A DNA stretch of 64,000 nt from assembly GCA_000697355.1 (NCBI GenBank), contig JNEN01001269.1, positions 1 through 64,000 of the forward strand. Direction: 5' to 3'. The position numbers and the translations under genes were made by a program. The notes beneath the pieces were generated by a model, which saw only the letters and a list, made by a program, of their open reading frames with translations, was not told where the DNA came from and made no database searches. The stretch is from Syncephalastrum monosporum B8922 (taxonomy: Eukaryota > Mucoromycota > Mucoromycetes > Mucorales > Syncephalastraceae). Below are positions 1 through 10,790 of this stretch, in pieces (the stretch's first letter is position 1; every line of letters starts with the position of its first letter).

Positions 1-2799
1 TTTTTTAAAAAAAACAAAAAAAAAAAAAAAAAAAAAAAAGAATAGGATTGTGAAATACTGAAAGAAGTTACAGACGTAGCATCATGCACATGGAAAACGT
101 TTCAACGTCAATGTCAATGTCTAACCAGTGGAGATGCTAACGTTGAAATCACCTCCTTAAATCTCCATGCGTTATACTCTTAATGTGCCAACGCTTTATG
201 CTACGATTACTAGACCAGATAAGGTCAAGAGCTATTATGATTTTGCCATCATGTGTTGCTGTGCACCAGCGCTCTGGGAGCAACGCTACAGATGGGATGG
301 CCTCACTCGCATATGTTTCTGATGAAGGTGTTTGCGTTCCCATGCAATGAACAAGAAAAAAAAATTTTTTTATCTGAACCAACAGCTCGGGGCAAATGCA
401 GCGCATGATCCGATTTGAGGCGCAAGCCATGCTGATCAATGTGCAAGATAATGTAATGCTGCACATATTCATGTTACACTCGAGGGCAAGCTTCTGGTTT
501 TGTCAAACACGTTATCTGCTACTCTAGAGAAGGTGTGTAAGCTCTGCAAATTCATATGGCAGAAGAATTTACACTTATAGCTTATCGCCATCAATATATT
601 CCCTTTCGTATGCGCCGTAGTTAATATGTGTGTACGATTTCTGTGTAATCGCGCATGTGGAGTATAGTGTGCAAAATAGCGGCGTGGTCATGGTCATACG
701 TTCGGCTGCCATGTTAATCACACATAGCTTACCCCATGCGATCATCTAGACAGCCACATTTAGAGTGGGCTATCTCACAAAGGGTTTGGGATGTTCCATA
801 TGGAAAAAATTACGGTAAATAATCGACAGAAGATTGCGTTGTGCATTGCACCAGACATAGTCTGCGTACAGCTTGGTTGGACTAAGCTAGTAGACTCGTG
901 TTATAAGAGCTGTTGTACCGTCCACCTGTCCTAACTCACGGAATAACGGAAAACAGAGTCTGTTTTGACACTTTTTATCTTGGTTAGCACTTTGAACATC
1001 ACTTCCTTATAAGAATTCTATCGATAATGATGAAGTGCGGAGAACGCCCGAGTACAGCCTTTTTGTCCCGTATGCTCATGGATATGCATTCACTCCCGAT
1101 ACAGACGGATATGGCTTTGAAAGCAGAATTATGTAGTAAGAAAATTTTTTTGATCTTGCGTGCTCTTGGTCATATCGAGTGCTTACGAGCCCTGTAGGTA
1201 TCATTCTATCATTTAGGGACATAGTCATTGTTACGCTAATGGAGAACATATTACCAGTCATAAGGGTAGTTCACTGCTTCTTTGCGCAGTCAAGGGTGGC
1301 AGTACTGGTTAGTAAGCATTATCAACACTATTCAATAGATACATAGGAGGGACCACCTGTAAAAGAACTCTAAAAAAATCAGGCCACTTTCTGCGCCGAT
1401 GCCGATGAAGGAAGAAACTGACTATTAAGCCTTTAAAAACGGCAAGATCTGCAACATTTTCTGTTTGGAACACGGATGAACAAGAAAAGAAGCCCAAGAT
1501 ATCTTCCCCTTATATAAATTTACGACCCGAAGAGGAAATGTGCGCAGATTCAGTAGTTTGTAGATGCGTAAGTTAAGCATGTGTACGTGTCAGCATAAAA
1601 GCTTATGAAGTAACGTACACTAGTTATTATTTCACATCAATTCTATTCCAAAGAAGCATCGCAGCGACACATAATTTATGCCAGCAGATTTTTCTCTTTG
1701 TAAGGTACAGCTCTAAAGGCGTCTTACAAACACATTGTATACATTTACGAGACGTTGCGCTCGTAGCCCACGATAAAACACGACATCAGCTCAATGTGGG
1801 TCAAATCAAAAGCTTTGACTGATTCGTTATTAGCTGTCGCTAATTGGCCTTTCTCCTCCATATGATACACCAGACTATGAGACTGATCATCACCTTTTTT
1901 CTGCAATGCGTTGCATACAATGCAGAGGGATGTGCATGCATCGTCGCTCGAAATAGTGTAACACAATCTTACTCGGCAAAAATGTTTAACGCAGTGCGTA
2001 CACAGTTGGGCATCTACACATATGGTTTTTCGCCGATGAAGTGCGCGCCCACCGGGACTCGGTAAGCGCTGGCGGTAGGAGCACCGACCGCCCTGTATCT
2101 TGCTTAAAGATACACGACATTTCAGTACAAGCAGCTTTTCAGGTTGTATTCCATGGTACGAGCATACGATAATAGAAACCGGTTTCTCGTAAGATGCAAG
2201 GCAAGCATCTATCCGTAGCGTTCTATGTCATTCGTACTTTAGCTGTGTGCATCAGCCATAAGAAATGGATATGTATGTCGCAGTTGTACGTGGGATTCGT
2301 CGGTGGGCTATCCCTCATTAAGGTACGTGCTGTGCGGCCAGATTGCAGATGAGGATTAGCACCGTTCGCAGACTAAACTTACGTGATACCTTCACATTTG
2401 CTAGCTGATACAAATCCTCGTAATATCTCAATGCATTCGTATATCGACCCATTTTTATAGTCCATATCACGTACATGTAGCAATTTAAAATTCCAGAAGA
2501 TAAACGGCTTTATACGAATACACATACATACGTGAATTGTTAACGGCAGTTTAGGAGAGATGATATATGTTACAAAAGATTAGAAAGAAAAAGAAATGCA
2601 AATAGAAAAAGACTGGGCATGCATCGAGCGTGCGTGAACTTTTCGACAGAATGCGTGGGCGTTTGTGAGAAAGGAAAGCGTGGAATGAACACAGATGCTT
2701 GGTTGTTTGTTTGTGTTGGTCGTTGGTCGTGAGAGAGAAAGATGTGCGTGTATGTATGTATGTACGTATGTGTGTATGGTATACGAAGGGAGGTTCAAT
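1..2799. other. No gene recognised; starts in an A-run
   Basis: The window opens with a T/A homopolymer run (bases 1-39). The rest of this stretch is AT-rich and holds only short open frames of about 60-107 codons, none with a recognisable family motif, splice context or codon pattern. A purine/pyrimidine-rich patch and a GTATGTATG-type simple repeat lie near 2730-2780, just 3' of the first receptor gene. I see no supported gene here, although a poorly conserved multi-exon gene could be missed. Confidence 0.5.
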
Positions 2800-4451
2800 C
2801 TAGTCCTGCTCTTGAAGCGGCTGAAGACTTATTTGAGATACAGGGACAGAGCGAATGCTGAAATCGTCTTCGTCGTGATTGATATCGTGCTCTTCGTCAC
2901 GGCGTAGCTGATTGAGTTTGTTCACGTCACCGATAAACATGGCGGCCGCAATGTCGCGTTCGTAGGAATTGACTGTTTCGGTAGGTGCCGTGCTGCTTCG
3001 ATTGACAGATGTACGAAAGGCGCCGCTTTGTTCAGCTGTGGTGCTCAGATCAGGCGTTGGCGACAGTCCGTGTGCCCTGGATACCTGCGCTTTGGAAAGG
3101 GTGTCGGTCTGGGGTTCCTGACCTCCTGTACCACCACCACGAGAAGTGCTTGCTGTGTCACTGTCCTCTTCACTGGGTTTTCTGGGACCCCATCGTTGTG
3201 AGGTTGTCACCTTGAATAAATGAGATTAATATCAGTTTCTTGGTTGACGTAGGACCTGTGCTTATTTACATAGTGAATTGCAATCACATTGATCTAAATT
3301 TTCGTGCGTTAGTTTCATCTTAAGAAGCGTAAATAAGTGTCGCTTACGGTGACATCTCCGGTACACATAGTAAGACACATTAAGCCTCGCTCTTCACCAT
3401 TGGTGATGACATTGACACAGACGTTGGCGAAGGAGACCAACAGGCACACAACGGAGGCAATTAAGCTGCGTATAGAGAGGTTATAGAGACGAGTGCGTGT
3501 CCATTCTGCGCGGGATCGGCGGCTCACCCGAATCAAAGGGATCACAAAAAGAATAGTCAGATACAAGTTGAAGCACTAACACAAGAATTCGTGAGTAATG
3601 AAAGATAGTCGCCATCGGGTATAAGGATATTTACGAAATCATAGACCTAAGGGAAAAAAAGCACGTGGAGGCGACCCATCAGAGAAAATTTTATACACTC
3701 AGACTCCTTCCTCGGCAACCAATCACTTACTATTAAGGGCCCACTCGCAGGCAGCTGAAGGCCAATGATACACTGCCCATTTGGCAAGATGATGATATTG
3801 CGGTACGTTAACTGTGTATGGGTTTAGAGAGACAAACTTCGTGCATGTAGTGGATGCTTACCATGAGGGCGGCAATCGCAATGTAGGGAAATAATAACGC
3901 GATATGGAATCGGTATTGCCATGTTTCAAGCCTCCGTAGGTGCAGTGTTGAAGTTGAGACGAGGTGCACACGTTCTATTAGCCTTTTTTTTTTTTTTTTT
4001 TTTGTTGGAAGCGATTTAATATTGAAAAGTCAAAGTCGTTCCATCTGGGAAGCCATACCACAAATAGCAGACGATTTTACTGCCCGCGTAGAAAATATCG
4101 CAGGCCAGCATGCCTACGGTGCAGGACACATAATTTTCTAAGATGTAGGCTGTGAGAAAAATGAAGGATGAGAGGATAATGACAACAATTACTATAATTT
4201 GTGGATATGACAAGTACGGCTGTGGCAGAGAATGCCCAGGAGAAGAAATAGACGAGGATGACGAGAGCGCGACCATAGTTGAGCGGGCGAAGGCGTTTGC
4301 TGACCGTCTTCGATCCGAGAGCGGTTGCCAGTACCGACAGACAGAAGAGGTTAATAAACTCGGTTATAATCTCGAGATGATCCGGGTTGGTGTCTGTAAG
4401 ATCCTGCATCGCAATCGACGAGGTTATGAAGCTGTCATTCCGTGGGCGCAT
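2800..4451 (-). CDS. 7TM receptor-like membrane protein, copy A
   Basis: Eight exons join to 404 residues: 4451-4193, 4137-4059, 3982-3862, 3811-3731, 3646-3635, 3575-3348, 3293-3270 and 3210-2800. Seven hydrophobic segments lie roughly at residues 28-47, 62-82, 90-112, 138-158, 181-205, 221-243 and 247-268. TM3 runs into LIERVHLV, a position where GPCRs often have a basic/acidic box. The cytosolic tail of about 135 residues is Ser/Thr/Gly-rich and holds a TVNSYERDIAAAMFIGD motif and a C-terminal SQISLQPL block. Both recur in the paralogue at 6321-8021, which aligns along the whole length and shares six intron positions. Topology suggests a G-protein-coupled-receptor-like protein of the plasma membrane; no named receptor class is recognised and no ligand can be inferred. 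The first ATG is used, but an ATG 14 codons downstream (conserved in both copies) is possible. Confidence 0.82.
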
Positions 4452-4460
4452 TTAATTCAT
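4452..4460 (-). promoter_or_regulatory. Two-codon uORF abutting the start of receptor copy A
   Basis: Directly before the receptor ATG, and in the same frame, the minus strand reads ATG AAT TAA ATG. This is a two-codon upstream frame whose stop touches the main start. The paralogue has the same geometry (8022-8030). An alternative is that this stretch is intronic: a GTGAAT that could serve as a donor overlaps it. Confidence 0.4.
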
Positions 4461-6320
4461 TCACGACAACAAAACTCAAGGATAAGAAATTAAAGTAAGA
4501 AATTACTAAATTTGAGAGAAAAAAAAGATAGAGGAAGAGGAAGAGAAAGAGAAGAGAGCGAGAGAAACGATCCCCGGACGAACGGAACAAGGATTGAAAG
4601 AAAGCCCGTCCATGCATTCGTTTCGTTTGTTCAATCATATAAGGTGCTTGCGCGTGAGTGGGTGTAGATGCATTGTACGACGTGTCATCATTGAAAGGTT
4701 AGGCCTCCGTTCCCAATTAGTAAAGTACGTATGGGTATACTGAAAGAGGGGTGCCACAATTCCGGCTCCCTATCTTTCTCATAGTTCACTCGATGGTTCT
4801 CTTTACATTCACTTTTTCCTTAACTTAACATGTCTGCAGTTTGATGTATTTCCATACATTACGGCATTCTAGGATTTTCTTTTGCAGACAGGTAAAGAAT
4901 AAAGAGAGCACAGGGCGCAAACAAATAAAAATGAAAAGAAGGTTCGCCGCATGCAGTTTATCAGCTTGACATCCTCCTCAAAGGAAAAGCTCCGCCTTGC
5001 TCCTGCAATTATGTTGTAACGTTGTGCAGACCTAAACACAATATCATCTGTCGGACCTTTCTGTTTTATTCAAAAGAGGGTTTGCTTGTACGTTTCATCC
5101 AAACAAAGATGTGTGGTCGTGTAAAACGTTTGCTCCGTTTAGGAAACGTAAAACAGGGAGAATAGAATCGACCTATCTTGCAAAGCAACACGAAACCCAG
5201 AACCAGTTGTACGAATTGAAATGATACAGCAGGGACCAACCCATGTCTGCACATCGATACAAGGTCCGCCCGCACGTTTGATCTTTTTTTTTTCTACATG
5301 CATGCGTCTAAAATGGATGGCACGTCCACTTATTAGGATGGTCGCTCACTACGGATCTGCACATCTGCCGAATCTTAAGGAGGTGCAGAAAAAGGGTGCC
5401 CTAACCTTGTTGATTACTTTGCGTTTATCCATTTATCCATTCACGAAAAGACGCATCTGAGGCCATCGATGATCCCATTCATGGTAATACCGACCACAAG
5501 CTTGGGTCGTGATACGATGACACAGATGAACGGCCGCGTGGCTCAAGCTTCCTATAGGCAAACATTTGTGTCCGTGCGCACCTATGTCTTTCAACGTATC
5601 CTACCCTACGTGATATCATCCGCCTGACGAGATAATCATTATAGTTCACTCCTGTTTCACGCACGTTTTTCTGGAAGTTTTCTGAGTGATAGCCTAGTTC
5701 ACATATGACTGGCAAACCAACGCTCTGATGTCATGACCATCTATTACGATAGTCCACGACGAGGCATCGTGCAGACTCATTGGTCGCAGGTAAACAGGTT
5801 ATTTGGATATAGAAAGTAAAATTTCCACTTGCTATACAGGATGAGATGTGCCGAGACTTGTTCTGAAGTAACAAAAGTGAAATGTTGCATTTTGGCCCAC
5901 GCATGTCAAAGCATACGGATAAACGTTACCCGCGACAACAATAGGGGTACTTCTCATTAGGGTGCATAGGCTTGGTAGGTTTCATCTTGTAGGAGCTGCA
6001 GTGATTAGTTTACAAAGGTGATGCTTGTAATGCACGGTAGGGTTTGATCTCTGCCCTGGATTAAAGACGTTCTCCACTGGCAGGAACTAAAGGCGCAACT
6101 TGATACAGAAAAGCAGAATATGTATATTAGGCTACTGATAGGACATGACAAGACTTGGGAATATACACGCCAGACAAGGGTCGGGAAAAGGAGAGACGGG
6201 AAAAACAAGGCGTTATGGAGGGTCGCAGGGTATGTGGGAGGGTACTTTTTTTCTTCTGGAGAAGACAGAAATGATTAAGATTTGCATGCAAGATATAAAT
6301 AGAGATAAGAAGGAATGTAC
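4461..6320. other. Intergenic, no gene recognised
   Basis: This is the upstream region of receptor copy A and the downstream region of copy B. A purine-rich plus strand (pyrimidine-rich on the transcribed minus strand) between about 4510 and 4575 probably lies in the 5' leader of copy A. Open frames are short and have no family resemblance. Confidence 0.5.
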
Positions 6321-8021
6321 TTAGTCGTCGTGCCTCTGGAGAGGACTAAGACTGGTCTGGGACATCTGGATGGACTTAAGACTGAAGTCGTCGTCGTCGT
6401 GATCATGATGGAAGTCGCTTGCTGAACCGTGGATCTTTGGGAGATCGCTCATGAACATGGCCGCTGGCGTGTGGCGTTCGTACGTGTCAACAGTTGAGAT
6501 TGGGTGCGGAGTGCTGATCACGCCAAAGGTGTTGACGGCAAGATTAGTTTGGTCCAATTCGATGGTTTCGACAGGGTTGTGATGGCCCATAAAGAGAGCT
6601 GCGGCCGTTTTGCGGTCTTGCGAATTGATGGTTTCGGATGTAGGTGCTGTGCTCTGACCGAGCTCGCCTGTGTTGCCGTAGCTAGGCTCGAAGCCAGTGT
6701 TGCTGAGACTGTTGCTTAGCACCACATTATTGTTGTCGTTCTGACCTGGTCTTGGTGGAGGTGGACGTGCTTCGTCTTCCTTTTTACTGTTGTCGTTGGA
6801 TTTAAACCATCGATGGGAGGATGTCACATAGTGGATGGCCATCACGTTGATCTTTCAATATAGGTTAGACTAAATAAGGCGTGTAAATCACTACCTACTG
6901 TCACATCGCAAGTACACATGGTAAGGCACATCAGACCGCGCATCTCACCGAGCGTGACGACGACGACTAATGCGTTTGTAAAAGACACGCATAGACAAAT
7001 CACGGAGGCGGCTAAGCTACGCACCGTAAATTTGTAGAGACGTTTGCGCGTCCATTCTACGCGCGAGCGGAGGCTGACGCGCATGAGTGGTATAATAAAC
7101 AGGATAGAGAGGTAAAGGTTGAGAAACTAAGTAGACGACTGTCAGTAAAAATAGAAAGGGGACAGCTTTCTTTGCACGTGCTGTAGAAATGGATACATAC
7201 AAAGTCGTAGACCTATATCGACATACAGAAGCTTATCAATACGTGTTATTCGTTCGAATAGCAAAACGCTTACGACGACGGGTATGCTTGCAATGAGTTT
7301 CAGGCCTATCACGCAATCGCCGTTGGGCCGAATATAGGTGTTACGGTAGATGAGCTAAAACAAGTTAACCCCTTGTCCCTGTACATATGCTGCTGAGTTC
7401 TAGTTACCATGAGGACGGCAATACCAACAAAGGGGCACAGTAAGAGTAAGTGGAAGCGATACTGTTTTGACTCGAGCCGCCTGAGTCGCAGTACAGATGA
7501 AGATACAATGTGCACGCGTTCAATCAGCCTACCATACCATGTCAGCTTGCTTTACGTTATAATTCCACTCATTTTTACCATGCGTATATGGATATCTTCG
7601 AACCGGCATATAGAATATCACATGCGAACATGCCGATCGTACATGACACAGGATTATCTATCCAGAAATTTAATACAGTCAAACTGCCAAAAGAAGCCGT
7701 CTTACTGTGGTAGGTGGACACGACGAGAACAGACATGGTTGCGAAGCTCCAGGACATGACATAAATATGAATGACGAGAAGACGCCCGTAGGAGAGAAAG
7801 GTATTGCGGTCTGCTTTATGGGTTTTGGAGCCTAAGGCAATAGCAACCAAAGTGATGCAAAACAGGTTGATAAACTCAGTGGCGATTTCCGAGCTGTCTG
7901 GTCCCAAAGCTTGGCTTGTCGTGTCGTCAATACTACCGGCTATCGTGCTGTTGCTGCTGCTCGTTATCGGGTCTACCATCGCCTGCAGAAAGGAAGAAAA
8001 GATGGCATTCCGCAATTGCAT
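6321..8021 (-). CDS. 7TM receptor-like membrane protein, copy B
   Basis: Seven exons join to 455 residues: 8021-7706, 7657-7579, 7528-7408, 7354-7274, 7212-7201, 7126-6899 and 6851-6321. Exons 3, 4, 5 and 6 have exactly the same lengths as in copy A (121, 81, 12 and 228 bases). The first intron is only 48 bases and in frame; alignment with copy A (TNYKNYVSC against TYHNNPVSC) shows it should be removed. Seven membrane segments match copy A, including TM3 ending LIERVHIV. The tail is longer and carries two copies of the shared motif (around TINSQDRKTAAALFMG and TVDTYERHTPAAMFMS) plus the SQTSLSPL end block. The last two coding blocks of copy A are fused here without an intron. The pair is a tandem duplication, probably of plasma-membrane receptors; the function is inferred from topology alone. 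Confidence 0.82.
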
Positions 8022-8030
8022 TTATTTCAT
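8022..8030 (-). promoter_or_regulatory. Two-codon uORF abutting the start of receptor copy B
   Basis: The minus strand reads ATG AAA TAA ATG: a start-codon-one-codon-stop unit immediately followed in frame by the receptor ATG, as in copy A. Here the sequence just downstream has a pyrimidine-rich TTTCTTCCTTTCTGCAG that could be a splice acceptor, with the GTGAAT overlapping the uORF as donor (52 bases). If so, translation would start at the next ATG (7979). Confidence 0.4.
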
Positions 8031-9483
8031 TCACGCAAATGAGTATCGTGAAGATTAGCAGTGGAAGAAGACGGTGTGGAGGAGAACAAAAAGGAAGAAA
8101 GGAAGAGAGGAAGAAAAAACGCGCTCTTTTTTTTCTGTTTGTTATAGACACTTTGCAACATCCACAGTGCAACTAAATGGTGCGACGAGCCAAGCTCTAG
8201 TAAGTTTGTGTAGCGTTCCTGTAGACTGGTTCAGACTGCATGGTCTAGTTTTTTCGATCTCCCTTTATATCCTCCTCGTTCTGCAACTTTGTTGCGCATT
8301 TCTGTTATTGCGCCATTCGGCGGCTCTAACAAAGCCTAAACTTACCATGATGTTCACGTAATGGAAGCAAAAGCGTCGCACTATCGGCAGAGTGAAAGAC
8401 ACTGTGAGAGCGCTTACATAAAGTGACTTACCAACTTGGCTTGGTGCATGTAGGACTGGTAATAGTGTAAAGACTGTGTATGTACGACTCACGTAATGAC
8501 ATATTTTTTCTGCGCGGTCACTCAAGTTCACCGCGTGAAGCGATGTGTGCCGTGCACGCACGCTTAGAGCGGGCTTTGACTATCTGACATGACCCATTTT
8601 ATTTTTAATGTCGTGCAGAGCTAGTAAGATGGTTATGGCGGTTGGGTGCACCTGAACTAGATGAAATGAGCACGAAAACCTTTTCTTCAGTGCACTTTAT
8701 TCGACAGACACTTTTTTCTTTTTCTACTTGTGACACTGCATTAACGAAAAAGAAAAAGGCACAATAGCCCAAGCCAGTTTCAATGGACAAACAGTAAAGA
8801 GATGCGGCGGAACGATATGCAACCGGAGTGGACGATGTCGGTACCCTGGTCAGTTTTTTTTTTCTCTATCGAGGAATGACAGCCGTCAAACGCACACAAA
8901 AATCCTCATAAAGTTTAGTGGGTAAACAGTGCGCGCAGCCGCTCATCTCCGCCCCTTTTTGCTTAAGCATTCTTTCTTTTCAAGTAGACTGTATACTCGT
9001 CTCTCCCATGAAAGCTATATGTAATATGTGCAAACGGATGTGGTGCCTGTGAGAAAGACGACGGCGTGCTATAAATAATCAAAAAGGTGCTCCTTGTCAC
9101 GATTTAGGACACATTTTAGACGATCCGACGCATCACCCCCGATAACCCAGCCAGAAATCTAATATTACTACGAAAGTTCATGTCCGTGCGCAGAAAATGA
9201 TTTTCAGAGACTCGACGGCATACATTAAGTGTATAACATCCTACCAAGCTTATTTCACGGCTCATGCAAAATGCATTGATCTAGTTTTAGCTTTAGCCCG
9301 TTGCTAGGGGATATGTGAGATCGACAAAAATACGGCTTTACTAGAGATACATCGAACTACTGCGTCCAATGTCGCTTGTATTGATGAAACGTCATGCTAT
9401 TGAAGGTCACCATGAGGTGCGTGTGTAGTTGTAAGAGAGAGAGAGAAAACAGACAGTAGTAAATCCAGGGTGTATTCCTATTT
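8031..9483. other. Intergenic, no gene recognised
   Basis: This holds the 5' flank of receptor copy B and the 3' flank of the zinc-finger gene. Pyrimidine/purine-biased stretches lie at about 8080-8130. One minus frame (8265-8561) has a weakly hydrophobic end followed by a GTAAGT, but it does not align with the receptors. I support no gene here. Confidence 0.45.
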
Positions 9484-10649
9484 TCAGGCGGTATCATTGG
9501 CGCCAATATCGACGCTATCCTCCTTGTCCTCATTCGGCGCAACCTCGCTCGGCGTTCCTGCGTCTTCCATCAAGTCGTCCTCCTCCGCGACTGAGCCCGC
9601 GCCATCTGCGCCTTCGGCTGGAGTGGAGGCATCAGCGGTCTCTGCTGCCCCAGTCGAGCTTTCAGGCGTGTCATTATCGTGATTGGCAGCGGCTGCAGCC
9701 GCCAGCTTGGCCTTGCGGGCAGCGCGAAAATGAACCATTTTGCGGTGCTTGGTGAGCTGGCCGGGGGTGACAAAGCTCTTGTGACAGCCATCGATGCCGC
9801 AGATGAGTTTCTTTGTGCCGTGCATGTTGGTTTCGTGGGTCTGGAGCTGGTCATAGCTAGTGAAGGACTTGGAGCAGCCGGGCTGGGTGCAGAGGAAGGG
9901 ACGAAAGTCGCGCTCGTTGCCTGTGGCGGAAAAGAGCTGGTCAATCTCGGCGGCCGTGTTGGGTTCGGTCAGCCTCCGGTTGAGCGTCATTGGCTCTTCT
10001 GTTTGCCAGCTGTGGAGGCACACCTGAGCCCCGCCCAAGGTGTAAAACTGAAGAGGCGATTTCTTCCATGTGCGCGCTTTCGTGTCCTTGTACCGAAGGA
10101 TTTCTTTCCGAGACGTGCTCGAAATGGCATTGCCTGCGGGCGTGTTAGCTGCTGGTCTGGACGGCGCCGGTTTGTCTATAGGAAACAAAAGAACGGATTA
10201 GACCGTCGTCGTGTGATAAACGCATCGAAGACTTGCTGTTGTCATCACCGGTCGCACTCGACGTGGGTGTTCCTGCTGCTGTTGCTGGTGCTGTTCCTCC
10301 GGGTGTGGTTGCACCACTTTCTGGCCTATACGCATAGCAACCGAAGTGTCAGATACAAGAACAACAAACCACCTTTTCCTCCATACGTTTCCGGCTTGAC
10401 GGCTGTAGTTAATTTTCGATTGCGAGATTGGGAAGGTTTTGACTTTTTTGCTGCGGGAGAAGCGACGGGAGATTCAGCGTCAATGGCGTGCTTATGAGTG
10501 TTGTGAGTATTATGTGTGCTGGAAGGGGCGGGAGACGAGGCGGCGGATGTGGCTGTGGACGATGCAGGTGATGGTGCTGGCGATGCTTTGCTGCTGGATT
10601 TATTAGCACCAGTCAGCCTGAGCTTGATCTTCAGTGACGGTTGTGCCAT
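9484..10649 (-). CDS. C2H2 zinc-finger protein with two fingers
   Basis: Three exons (10649-10387, 10325-10249, 10175-9484) give 343 residues. The N-terminus begins MAQPSLKIKLRLTG and is followed by a low-complexity Ser/Ala/Pro/Thr region with a KKSK basic patch. After a block containing RYKDTKARTWKKSP and LHSWQTEEP, two adjacent C2H2 fingers of spacing C-x4-C-x12-H-x4-H appear (FLCTQPGCSKSF...H and LICGIDGCHKSF...H). An Ala-rich helix and an acidic C-terminus ending DSVDIGANDTA follow. Two fingers and a KIKLRL-type N-terminus are vaguely reminiscent of fungal INO80-complex finger subunits (Iec1-like), but I cannot confirm that. Probably a nuclear DNA- or chromatin-binding protein. It lies 141 bases downstream of the ALG3 stop, same strand. 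Confidence 0.8.
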
Positions 10650-10790
10650 GCTGTACGATTAACGGAAAGAAGACGGCCTTGTTCTTTTCTTTTGCCCTTT
10701 TACACCATGTTCGGAGTACAGTACAGCCGGATCGACCAAATCGAGATCAAGCCCCCCTTCCTTCACCGCCATGGTATATTTTTTTTATTA

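Noticed and set aside
40..2799. Several 60-107-codon frames in the first 2.8 kb
   Set aside because: Overlapping on both strands, no family motif, no splice pattern.
8265..8561. Possible third, decayed receptor copy upstream of copy B
   Set aside because: A short hydrophobic run followed by GTAAGT looked like the end of receptor exon 3, but the upstream part does not align with either copy.
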